From positions 4,402,001-4,466,000 of the forward strand of contig JAILWY010000021.1 in the NCBI GenBank assembly GCA_022113835.1: 64,000 nt of DNA, written 5' to 3'. Below, one piece after another: positions 1 through 12,103 of this stretch. Source of the DNA: Atopsyche davidsoni (Eukaryota > Arthropoda > Insecta > Trichoptera > Hydrobiosidae). The notes beneath the pieces are model-generated. The model was given only the letters and a program-made list of their open reading frames with translations, was not told the origin of the DNA and did not search any database. A program made the translations under genes and the position numbers. Numbering within the stretch: position 1 is the stretch's first letter; every line of letters starts with the position of its first letter.

Positions 1-3000
1 GAATAGATATCCTCACAGCAGCAGATTTCTTCTCGGTGGGAGTACGCAACAATGCCTTTCTCACTGTTGCTCCGTGGGTAGCTCAGTTTTCAGACTACAC
101 ATATCCACTTATTAATCATTTAATCGAAAGAAAAGTGGATCATTGGGATATTGCCATAAGAGAATTAACTTCGAAGGCATTGCATAAACTTACTGATAAG
201 GTAAAATAAATATTTTATGCAGTCATAATCAATTTTAATTATAAAATAAAAATATCCAAGAGTTTTCACTTATCTAAATTCATCTCTTCACAAAACCAAA
301 CATTTTTTTACAATTGCAGCTGATTTGTTTAACTTTGATGTATTTTACATTTCAAGCTCGCGCCAAGTGAATATCTAATAAAATCCAACCATGTTAAAAT
401 ATGACTTAAAACTTCACTGTAAAATTCCCACACTTACTTAGAGCTCAATTTCTAAGATCTATGGTTTAAATCAGTCATGTCAAAGATACGGCCCGCGGGC
501 CGCATCCGGCCCTCGAGCCGTATCAATACGGCCCGCGATCCCAATGTGTCACAGAAAGAAGAATCATGTTTTTTAGAGCTTTTAGACTTATTTTATTTGA
601 ATCTGGCCCGCCTACACATTCTAAATTTAATATATGGCCCTCTGCAAAATTGAGTTTGACACCTCTGGTTTAAATTATTTTTATTTTTGAATATTAAAAA
701 TTAGTAAAAAAAATATATTTAATTGGTATATGATAAATAAGCTCCTTGAAAGTTATTATAAATATGATTATTAATAATTTCAGGCACCAACATTTATGGC
801 GGAAACTGCCCTTCGTCTTCTTATAGATAAGACAACATCAATTGATGTGAATGCTCGTCATGGCTCAATACTAGCCATCGGAGAAATCTTCCACGCCCTG
901 CACCTCATCAGCCTGCCTAACGGCCAGCTAGCAGACTCCCTAGTGTCCCCTCAAGTACTCGAAGCAATTACTAATTTGGTCTCAATGCTCAACAGTAAAT
1001 ACCAATTCAGAGGAATGGGAGGAGAGCTGATGAGACAAGCTTGTTGTGTTTGTATAGAGAAGCTTTCAATTTCAAATTTTAGATTTGAAAGAATTGAAGT
1101 TATAGGTAAGTCTTGTAATTTTTTTATATTATTTATTTAAATATTCAATATTTTTGACAGAGTATTTGGTGGAATTCCATTTGACCGGTGACTGGTGAAA
1201 GGTTGGCGAAACCGGTCACCAATAAAAATTAACATGTGGAAAAATCACTCAAGTATTTTATTATATTTAAAATATAATTTATTTACATTGGTATCTTGTC
1301 AATAATTTTAACCTGTGATATTTTTCTATCCAAGTGATTTTTCCATTACAGATGAATGGTTAATACTAATTGATGAATGCTTGATTCATGAAGTTTTGAC
1401 CATCAGAGAAAAAGCCATTTCAGCACTTCCAACAGTTTTCAATGAATATCTTAGTGACCATTCTGATAACATTCTTAAAAATGGTAACTGTGAGATGGAA
1501 GTTGATAGTGAATCTGATATTGTAAGTCTTAAGGAAAAAAGAGTAAAACTTTTGTCAAGATATTGTCAGCAGTTAGGAAATACAGCGCCAAATGGCTTGC
1601 ATGTCAGAATGGGAAATGCTTTGGCAATAGGTAAATGTTGTGTAATTTTTAAAGTTTATCTTCAATATATTGAAAAGTAATGAATATTTTAACACTCAAA
1701 ATTATTTGTAATTACTAGGTGCCTTGCCAGCCTTCGTTCTTGAAGAATCTCTTATGATGGTGATTGAATCCCTTATTCGATGCACTTGCCTCACAGACCA
1801 GACTGTTAAGTGGGCGGAATCCAGAAGAGATGCAGTCAAGGGCCTGTCGATGGTTTGCCTCACTGTTGGAACCGACAAAATAAAAGAGGCTCTTCAACTG
1901 CGTTCACAATCAGGAATTAAAAAGATTTTTGAATGTTTTTTTAACTGCTTAGAAGAGTATACAATAGACATGCGAGGTGACATCGGAGCATGGGTTAGAG
2001 AAGCAAGCATTTCAGGTACATTGTTATATAATGCAATATTTGAAAGAATGGAAGAACCCATATTTTCTTTCAATTTGATAGTCCCATTATATTAGTTGCA
2101 TCATAAAATCATTTTTGTTTTTATTTATATTCCGTTATAAGCTAATAAAATCAGTCAATACTATTTTGGCCGCCCTATCATTGTACATATTAAAAAAATT
2201 TCATAAAATTGTGCTTAAGTCTATTTTGTGAACTTTTAGGTCTTTTATCTCTCTGTAAACAATGTGCAAGTGAAGATCCTTCTGTTCTCACACCAAACTT
2301 AGTGAGTAGAGTGGTGACTGGAATTGCACAACAGTCTGTTGAAAAGATTGACAGAACGAGAGCTTATGCCGGAAAAGTATTCACGACCCTTCTTCATGTG
2401 TATGTTTTTATTGTTTCGTAATACATATCTGAGTAACTTTGTGATTTAAATGTATATTTATTAAAGAAAACTTTATTCTTGCAGTGAACCTGCGATCCCT
2501 CATATTCCTCATCATGCAGAGCTGCTGGAGATATTCCCTCTACCTCCTGATGATTTCTTCAATGCTACAGTCTCAGGAAGTCCGGACAAAACCTCCGCAG
2601 TCTTGTGGTTATTCGCCGAACACACTATGCCTCTCTTTGTGAGGCTCCTAGACTGGGAAGAATACAGATATAGTGTTATTCTAGGTCTCACAGTGAGCGT
2701 TGGCGACATTACAGAGAACTTGGTAAAATTTGCTTATCATATTATAAATTTTAAATAAAGTCATGTATGTCTCATCGTATTTTTTTTCCATCTAGGTTAA
2801 ACATTCTACTGCAGCGCTATTTTCATACTTAGGTACCATTCAGGATGATGACCAAAAATTAAAATCAATTTGTGATACAATTGTTCAAGTGTTCATTAAC
2901 AATCATAAGATAAATCGTATTATTATCCCAATGCTCAGTTTCTTAGACAGGCTACTAAGCACTGGTAAGTTTTTCCAACGGTTAACTCAACAGATCAAAT

Positions 3001-3473
3001 ACTTGTAATTGTTCACGTTTTTATAACAGACTTTTACTTTTTTAGGTTCTGTTAGTTCTGTGTTATTGGATCCGTCAAACAGTTTTGCACATGAAATTTT
3101 GAAACATGTAAAACTTGAAATGGTTGGATGTAGTAACTTTTATAAACATTTAAATGCTATCAGCGTTCTTTGTCAACTAATTCAGGTAAATGTATACAAT
3201 TTTATTAAATATATGCTGGGACTTAATTACCACTTTTTGGTTTCACATATTTTATTCTCTGCTAGTAAGTATTTGCAAAATGGAATAAGTGATTTCTATT
3301 TTAAATCTATTTAGGACATTCAATAAAAAAATAATAACTCAGGTTGACTTTTTACATGGTTTTTCTTTTAATACCATTACAAAATATTGGCAATCAATTA
3401 TTTCACTCGGAAATATAAACTTTAATTTTTAATTGGTTTTAAATAATTAAAAAAGTTATATTGTCTGCATGTA

Positions 3474-3509
<36 letters not shown>

Positions 3510-4158
3510 CTGACCGATAGATTAAAAAAAACAAATGATACTAAGCAAAGAAATAAAAATAAAAAAACTACCTCGTATGTCAAACATCAAGTCAAGTCAG
3601 GGCTAATTCATTTCTGGTTTACAGTGTTGGCCACTGTTTTGAATTTCTTGTACCTGTATGTGTGTATCTATGTCTTAAAACACAACTTATTAGAATGTCC
3701 AACTCAAAGTACCTGTTACAACTATTCCGATTTCAGTTTTCTGTTCTAATAAAATGCATGCATATTTATTTTTTACTTTAATTTTCAGGTTGGAGGGGCC
3801 ATTTGTCGAGCGGCTCTCTCAAAGTTAGTTATTTGTATTTGTAATTCTGAAAAATACATTAGAAAGTCGACTGCCATCAGACTCTATGATGGCCTGCTTA
3901 TCTACGGTGACATGGCAGGCGTTTCTGAGGAGATTGTAGATGAGGTGATGTTCAATCGTATTTCAACAAAATGTAATTGAGTTTTTAAAACCCAAAATAT
4001 AAATACCCCCTTTTTTATAGGCCATGAGAATCATAGCTGAGACCAACTGGGAACTCGAAGTCACTGCACTGCGGCCAATAAGGAATAGCATATGTGACTT
4101 ATTGGCTATTGAAAAGCCAATTACTATTAAAAAAAGTAATTTTACCAACCTCCAATAA
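1..4158 (+). CDS. TBCD: Tubulin-folding cofactor D (TBCD), C-terminal part, ten exons
   Basis: TBCD is the cytosolic HEAT-repeat chaperone that captures beta-tubulin and, with cofactors E and C, assembles the alpha/beta dimer. Exons read in one frame: 1-200, 784-1105, 1352-1630, 1719-2015, 2240-2399, 2485-2722, 2796-2964, 3046-3185, 3789-3944, 4021-4158 (TAA at 4156-4158). All nine introns are GT-AG and the phases agree across every junction. The visible 698 codons match the animal TBCD C-terminal half: GIDILTAADFFSVG at the start, ARHGSILAIGEI, GLHVRMGNALAIGALPAF, ESRRDAVKG, DMRGDIGAWVRE, QSVEKIDRTRA, PHIPHHAELLEIFP, and the end NSICDLLAIEKP. The family is near 1190 aa, so roughly 490 N-terminal residues lie upstream of the window. 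The gene looks intact. Introns are short (about 70-600 bp); two carry transposon fragments (464-675 and 1152-1262). Identity comes from family knowledge; the splice sites were read by eye. Confidence 0.95.
464..675. mobile_element. Non-autonomous hAT element (MITE) in TBCD intron
   Basis: A 196-bp element (472-667) is bounded by imperfect terminal inverted repeats: CAGTCATGTCAAA at the left and the complement of CAGAGGTGTCAAA at the right. It is flanked by a perfect 8-bp direct repeat, GTTTAAAT (464-471 and 668-675). An 8-bp target duplication with CAG...CTG ends is the hallmark of hAT transposons. The interior is rich in GGCCCGC motifs and has no ORF, so it would need a transposase supplied elsewhere. 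It sits in the 201-783 intron of TBCD. Confidence 0.85.
1152..1262 (+). mobile_element. Penelope-like repeat fragment (family B) in TBCD intron
   Basis: The segment begins with GACAGAG followed by TGGTGGAATTCCATTT, which is the reverse complement of the outer end of the copies at 42.3 and 51.6 kb. It then switches to the forward motif GGTTGGCGAAACCGGTCAC, followed by AATAAAAA and CACTCAAGTATTTTATT, shared with those copies. The upstream part of the ribozyme-like core is missing here. This inverted-junction structure is the same as in the 41.7-42.3 kb cluster. The assignment to Penelope-like elements is an inference explained in the findings. Confidence 0.6.
3476..3505. repeat. (AT)n microsatellite
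   Basis: About 30 bp of uninterrupted TA/AT dinucleotides in the 3186-3788 intron of TBCD. Confidence 0.95.
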
Positions 4159-6389
4159 TCCATCACTATGATTTGCTAATAATGTAACATGCACATTACT
4201 TCCAAAGCTAATGAGATTATTATTAACCTGTTGTTATTTTCAGCTTGAGATTGATTGCTAAAATACTTTATTAAACTGTTTAGTATTGAAATTAAAAGTG
4301 AATATAGGATACATTGTACTAAGTCACTATACAAGAATGCTATTTATACTCTAAGATGGTTTTATAGATCTCAAAATCCATATTCAAGCATCACGACAAA
4401 TTCCTTGCAAAGGTTAAACATTCCAGAGCATTTTTTTAAAAATTATTATTTAAAATTATCCAGCTATGTGATAATTTGATTACTCAATTGAGGGCATTTG
4501 TCATTATTAATATAACCAATGTGATTTTTGGTCTTGATTGTAAAATTATTTTTAATACTGGCGACATAAAATTTTATTTCTTTTCTGTATTTTTTCGCTT
4601 TTGTTTAGTATAATATTTTTTTTAAACTAATGATTTATATATTTTTTTTATTCTAGAAAATAATCTCTTAAATATTTCATATTATTAATACAAAATGGTT
4701 GTGAATGCCTCCATTGAAGTATAATTCCATAGTTTTGCTAGCTTACAGCTGCTATGCATACTGAAACTGTTTTATTTTATTACTATTTTATAATTTTACT
4801 ATAAATAAAGAATGAAAATATTTTTCGTTAATCTCCATTAACTTGATTAGTATTACAAAAGTATTACTGCTTTCAAACAGTGAACAACTGTGGTTTTTGT
4901 TTATAAAAATTAAAAATATTTCTCTTAAATGACACAAAATGGCTATCATAAGGAAATTTTTGAAATTGAATAATGTGCCATGATGTAGATTTACAGTGCA
5001 GTCCTCTATGCGGTGCGGTGCACACAAAGTGCGAAGTTACGCTGAATTTGTGTCAGATTTTTATGCTTTATGATTTTTCAACAGCTAAAATATTCAATTC
5101 GAGAAACATTTTTTTCACATTATTTTAAGGATACATTTTAATATTTGCTTTTTTTTTTATTTTAATATGTACTTTAAGAGAAATTAAATATCATTTTTTT
5201 ATATCATACTAAATAATTAACTTGAAATACTAGATAGCACCATACTCGTGCCAGCTTTAAATAAATATGTGTTTTTCTTTAATTTACTATAGTTAGGGAT
5301 TCTAATATAAAGTATCCACAATATTCATTCTTTTGATACTTTGAGCGCTTTTTTTGTTTAACGAGAAGCTTATCACAGAGACAAGGAAGAACTGAGTATT
5401 TTTGCTTTAATTTGTTTATTATATCCAAATAAATAACCAAATCTAAATGGCTTTTTATTGCGTGATAGTTCGACCACAGGTATAATTTTGTGAATCCAGG
5501 AGGTGCTGGATAACTATTTTATTCGTAAATATACTAACCGAGACCGTCCTTACCGGTGATCTGAAGGTATTTATTAAATAGAAGATAGATCCGGCATTAG
5601 AAAAGTCTAGCAAAAATCTTAAGTAGTAATGTTTCAGTATAATTGAGCTTCGCTGAAATATATATAGCCATCACTGAAGATGTTATCTTAGGACAGTTGG
5701 TGATATCTTTATCTACAGTTTAACTTTCTTTCCTCCTCAATTCTTGCACACTTAGTATATGTACTCAAACTATGGCAAAATTTATTAAACTCTAATCATG
5801 GGCCGCTCCTTAATTTTTGGACGTTGATGAATTACTGCAATTATTGTATCTTTGCAAGCCATCAATATTGGGAATAACAGACAAATCCATAATCACTATT
5901 GACGTACATTGATGAAGTGAGCCAACCGCGTGGTTCAGAATGGGTGCAGTATACAAGAAAATTAATTATCATAACTATTTTTACAACTGTAATTATTTTG
6001 ACTTCAAAATATATCATTAGATTACCAACATGAAGCATAATTATACTCGCATGGTATAAAATTTGACATTGTAAAATTTGCAATCTATTTCAACAGGGCT
6101 GACCGTACGCTGGAATACATTGAACGTTAAACTCTCGCACATTGTGCTAAATTTTTATAAATATTTACCAGTTGCATATACCTCTAAACTTTTAGCCATA
6201 TTGTCACAGTTTGCAATTGATCATTGAAATGACAACTATTGGTTAAATATTCCCAGCCGGGGAACTGCACCGACACTTGCTGATTTACAGATTCAACCGG
6301 TCTGGTATGTCCAATTTAAAAACAGCACTTTTATAAATTGAGATTTTTTCTGTGAGTGATATAACTTGTTACAAGAACCTACGAAGACA

Positions 6390-6650
6390 GCAATACCTCG
6401 GAGTTACGGCGTCGCAACTCGAGGTAGTGGTGAGATCGCGTCCCTGCGCTGGCCCCGCTGGCGCAACTCCGCCGCGGGGCAAAGTGAAAGTCCGCCAGCG
6501 CAGAAGTGTCTCGAGATTGTGCAACTCTCTGGCGCAACGCCGACTCGCTGATCGATATAATACCCATTTCGCGTCCGTTCGGGACAGCCTCCATCGCGCA
6601 CGGCTGGAAGCGGCGCCTCAACACCTCGACAAGTCACGGGAATCCGCATT
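6390..6650. other. GC- and CpG-rich island of unknown nature
   Basis: About 260 bp of GC-rich, CpG-dense sequence stands out in AT-rich surroundings. All the short ORFs crossing it, on both strands and in several frames, look like by-products of the low stop-codon density. None shows a recognised domain. It could be a promoter/CpG island of an unannotated transcript or an old repeat. No tRNA- or rRNA-like fold was recognised. Confidence 0.5.
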
Positions 6651-9600
6651 CCACAAGACTGATATAATAATAATAATAACTGATATATTGTTGAGAGATG
6701 AGCGTTCAAAACAGATATTTTGCCAAATACATTTATAGACAGTATCTGTCAAACCAATAAACGTTGCAAAGATTGTAACAATAAGTTTTCTATGTCCGAA
6801 GCTTCGCTTTCTGGTTAAAAATATTATTTTCAACAAAACATTGGACCAACGAGATGAACGTAATAAAAAAATTAATTTTTCGATCGATCAACATCGCTGG
6901 AATTGTCATGATTAATAATTGAAAAATTCCGGAAATTCGTACTACCTACAAATACTTTAAAAAAATTCAAGATTTTTTTTTTTCTTTTATGTAAATTTTT
7001 ATGGAGTGTGGCTACAACATGTGGCTTAGGTGATAGCGTACATGAGTTTCTATATTTTCGTTTTTGAGTTCGTGTAAAAGAAAAACCTTTATTGACTTTA
7101 ATAGGATTACAAGTAAAATTTAAAATAACCTGCCAAATTTGTAGGTGCATATTTACATACAGGTGTGACAGTGCAACAGATGCTGAAAATTCACGTGTGC
7201 TGTTATCATTCTTAAATATAACGACGGCAGTGATAAAGCATGCCACCCAACTTTATTGTGCAAAACGTCACGTAACTGCGAAGCTCTAAGCCTGAGATCG
7301 GTCTGATTAATGACTGAAGTCGACTACCTCTCAGCACTACACGGACAGTAAATAAATGATGCTAGGACATGCACTTGATCAACACTAAACACAGCTCTGA
7401 GCAACGGACCTGATGTAAAATATTTATTTTCCAGATCACTGTAATGTCTCCAACGCAATGGACATGGCAATTTTCCAACTTGGAGTTTACAAGTTTATAT
7501 ATATATTTGCATGGCAATTTCTTTCAGCTTACATTTCTTTCGCCCCAACCCTAGCTCATGTGTACCCCTGCTAGATTTGCTTGTTTTCTAACTTACAAGT
7601 TGTACCCAAATTATTTGGTTAAGAATCGATAACATGTTAACTTAAGCTTCGTAATTTTTTACAAAATGGATGTTAAATAGTAATTCCCAGTTGCTGGTTT
7701 TCACAATATTTGCGTGATCGATTATAAAAGAAAAAGCCTGTAGATTAAAAAATATACGAAACGTAACTAATAATTACATATTTTAATATATGACAAACCT
7801 ATAAAATACGAGAAATAAACACGAATACCCTCACAATAATTTTACTTTAGTAATAAAGATTATGCGTCAGCTTTCGTGAATTTCTATTTTCGCGTAAATC
7901 GTAACCGTCGGGAGATTTGTTCGTAAATAAATAATACTTCTACAAAACACATTTACTACAATAGAAAAACACTGCCATGTAAACGATTGAGGCTTTATGA
8001 AGGCCTCACAATAAAATACTAGGGAGTCTCTTCTGGGAAAATAATACCGAGTGAATCTTTGTTACTGAAACCATTAGACGCAAACTGCATTGGCAGATAA
8101 GTTGGCACAAAGCCGTCCCACCTGGGTAGAAGCTGAAACCTCGTGGCACTACATTATACATTCCCTTACTTCATAACTGTTAGCAGTCATGCTCGTGCTT
8201 CATATTTACGCTTAGAAAATTAAAGATATTGATTTACATTTTGAAAGAATGGCTTTGTAAGCCACGTCAAATATACTAATGTTCATGTTGTAACAATACT
8301 TTAGATGAGTTCAAGACGCGATTTCTCCAGAAAGTACCGTTTGCTCGTCGTGGGGTCCTGTGCAAATTCAGAATTTTGGTTCAGCTCAAATAGCTCTGGC
8401 TGGTCAAGCATATCTTGAGACACCTTCATTCAATCAGTTTGGAAATGCACCAACTTTAAAGCATAGTGTTTAATAATGGTAAAATAGTAGCAATTTGCAA
8501 TACTCTGTAAAAAAAATAATCGAAATATTATTGATTGATTGAGTTATCTGGAGTTCACATTACAATACATGTAATTACATTACGGCAGTTATAAAGGCCT
8601 AATTTAATATTATACCGATTTACACGTAACCCGTTAGTAACAAGCTGTGTTGTAAAATCGATTCGCTGTCCTGCCTCCAGTTTGATATCCCCACAAAACA
8701 AATCAGATTATCAACAAGCTCGTTTTGAAATGAAACTTTACCAAACAATTTGCCGGCTGAGCCTCTGAATGGCGTTACATATAAAACAATATTGTTACTC
8801 GTACGTCCTGTATAAATAGCAGACATTGTGCTTAACTAGTTTCATACGAGATATTAACTCCCAAGTAAGCAGCTTTATAATTTGTATTACGCACAATTTG
8901 TACTTTAAAGCTACATTGTTTGCGCACACACGTTGGATTCTGATTATCTGAAATATTGCTTTATTATAAGTTAACTAGGAAAATGTGTTTTCCTATTTTC
9001 GTGTTTGAAAATATTCACGTTTGTATGCCAATCTTAACTTTGGGAGCTTAAATCAATTTTACAAACCTCCATGTGTGCAAAAGTTTGAAGGTACTTTGCT
9101 TTAAACTATCGATTATAATGTACATAAGAAAAACATTTCTGACTGATTCTTCAACATTGTTTACAACATTTCATATAAACTACATTACAAATAAATAATA
9201 ATAATAAAAAGACTCTAAATACAGAAGGGCCTTGGTGTTTAAAGTTTGTTGTGTGATTTGAGGTTCACAATTATGTTGAGTCTAAAAACAGATTCGCATG
9301 CATAATAACACAGTTTGATAACAAAGTGTACAAACATTTGTATGGGCAACTCTCGACTGTGAACAGCAGACCTTAAAATTTATATTACCAGGTATCAAAT
9401 AATACGACAAAGAGATGCATGTTTAGAAAGCATTCAACTCGTCCAACCCATTATAGTAATCAAGTTTTAAAGCAAAGTACAAATTTTACTAGTAAATTAT
9501 GTTTATATATATATAAATATAAAATTAAATTAAAAAATCCATTGAAGACACTGATATATAAAAAACAAGTCTTAATGGGTTCAATTCGCCCGGAACAGGC

Positions 9601-11584
9601 TCAGTTGGCTATTAGTACATATCAAGACAAATAAATCAATCGCTCATAACAATTTTTGCTTAGTTGGAACATAGTTAATCTTTTTTATCTGATTGATCAT
9701 TTATTTATACTTTTAAATAATAGTCATAATAGAATTGTTTCCATGTAAAAACACTAAACATATTTAATAAACATAACTCCTTCTGTTTTAATACTGGTTA
9801 TATTCAAAATAAATTAACACATAACTCATAAATAAAGTATCATCTAAAAAATGAGCACCCTGTACCAAACTCTTCTCGACTACAGTAAAAAAATATTACT
9901 AATAAAAAAAAAACTTTTAATGATATTTAAAATTATTTTATTTCAAAATTACACTAATACAATAAACCTCTTTTTTGCATTAAGTTCTGGGCACAGAAAA
10001 ATCACTGTCATTTGAGGGTCACAACTATGCGGGAGTCAAAGAGATATGTGACAAGGGCAGATTACCTTGCAAAAAAACATTTTGTGAAATATATTTTATG
10101 CCTATTACCGTATTTAATGTATAATGTAAGAGATTTTACTGTTACCTTTTTTTATATAATATAATTCAACTAAACAAGTTTTACCTCTTAAAATCTCACA
10201 ATGTACAACAATATAACTTTTTTTTCACCCAAATAGAAAAAAACCAATTTTCGTTGTGATTTCTGTTTATTTTGTGATGAAATTTTCCTTTTGAGACACA
10301 TGTGCAATGTGTAGCGTCATTGTTTTTTGTTTTATCGTCTCAGATGCAGAGCTCTGTGGCCTGCTTGGTCACAGTGTAGGTAGTCGAGGTTTCCTTGGCC
10401 ATTCCAAAATTGCTGCGGTGTGTTTCATATTTATCGTGAGCGTTACAAATCTTGCATTTATTAACAATAAACGAGCTGCGGTGCTCTACAAGCGACATCC
10501 CATATGGCACGCCGAATTGACCAATACCTATTATTTTTTTACTATTTAGAAATTATACCTTCATATCTAAAATCCAGTAGGTGTGCTGGCACGCAATAAT
10601 ATTAATAAATTTTTAAAAATATGATTTCTTTGTGATTTTTTGTCAGTGCCAGAGACACACTCTCATAGGAAAGTGATTTTTTATTTGTACTTTACGAATT
10701 GAATACACATTAGCTCAAATAATTTTAAAATGATGAGACTAAAACGCTAAAATAAAAATAATAGTTGTTTACAAAGAAAGATGTGTGTAGGCATACAAAA
10801 TTAATAAACAGATTGAATAAAAACGTATTGCCCCATCCAAATTCATCTCCGTGATCGGCATCCGACTTTCGTTTATATTATTTAAGTTTATGTTTAATAA
10901 CAAACCATGGGTACATTGTTTTATGAGATGTTGGTAATATTAATACAACAATAAAAGATTCAACAAAAAACTATCGTGAATACCCATTGAAAAATATGTA
11001 TTCAAAGAGCAGAGGAAACATGCTTAGAATAAGTCTGTTTGAGAGGAAAAGTCCGAATAAATTTTGTTTGTTCAATTGAGAAAAAAATAGCAGTGTTGTA
11101 TAGTTCGTATATAATTTAACTTAACTTTCGTGGTATGGTGTATTACCACCCGGTTTACGCGTAGATGTCTCCGGTAAGATAATTAAGTATGTCAAAGGGT
11201 CGCGACTCGCCTGATAATGCGTAATTATGATGAAACAGTTTAGTTGTAGGAAGTTATTTCGATCATGAAAGCGCCTAAGGAATTTGTGTTGAACATTTTC
11301 GATCCCATCGGCGGTGAGGCTTCTCGGGGCGACCCTCAGCGGGAACTTCAATCAGGGTCGGGACTTGCTAGTTTGTACCGAGGAGTAGATATTCTGAAGA
11401 TAAAATTTAATTACTTCGAGTGGATGGAACGGAAATCAGTGATGGATCACCCTAGGGGTTGATATAAATGTATCTTTTGGATGTTGGATATTCAATAGAT
11501 CCGTAATCAGTAGTAAATTCTTTGATTTTATACTTATTACTTCGCACCACTAAACTAGAAAATTCGTAACATAAATGAGCTATA

Positions 11585-11588
<4 letters not shown>

Positions 11589-11622
<34 letters not shown>
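11589..11622. repeat. (AT)n microsatellite
   Basis: Thirty-four bp of pure AT dinucleotide repeat, about 220 bp before the LTR element. Confidence 0.95.
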
Positions 11623-11844
11623 CTTTTTACTTAGCAAGTGTTTCAATGTTAATCCTTTAACTATTATTTTTTTAATAAATAATTCAAGTGAGACATGTTG
11701 CGGTTAAGTTAAATTGAGTTATCTCAATAAGAGCGAAGTGCTACGCAATACTTAATAATGTTTACTAATATTGGCATGCGGTCAATTATTGCAAATGGCC
11801 TTCAGGTACATCGGTTTTTTGTACATGAAAATTACTATTCATAC

Positions 11845-12103
11845 TGTACCAGACTTTTCTGGCACAAAGACTGTAATTGATGGGGATTTGGATGTGTGCC
11901 GGGAAGGGAGAGGTTAACTTAAACCGCCATCGTTTTGTATTCGTATCTGACTCCAACTGTCATTTTATTGCACATGAAGATAGTAACAATATGGTTCATG
12001 AAGTTAGCCACAATGCTGCCAACGTGCCGGTGGGAACATAAAAAAGGCAGTAGTCCACCGTCGTGAGGCCAGCGTCAAAAACGCTTAGCTGACGTCCGAT
12101 ACA
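11845..12103 (-). repeat. 3' LTR of the pol-less retrotransposon
   Basis: This 259-bp LTR is identical by eye to the copy at 15516-15774. It has TG...CA ends and directly follows the CATAC duplication on the plus strand. Read on the minus strand it contains an AATAAA signal. The stop codon of the gag-like ORF (ending at 12075) lies 29 bases inside it, so the LTR supplies the last codons of the protein. Confidence 0.93.

Larger units (their letters stand above)
4159..11839. other. Non-coding stretch downstream of TBCD
   Basis: AT-rich DNA with no ORF that resembles a known protein. The TBCD 3' UTR must start here. Candidate poly(A) signals such as AATAAA at 4804-4809 occur, but none is clearly favoured. 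A GC-rich island (6390-6650) is listed separately. An (AT)n tract lies at 11589-11622. I see no RNA gene in this stretch. Confidence 0.7.
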
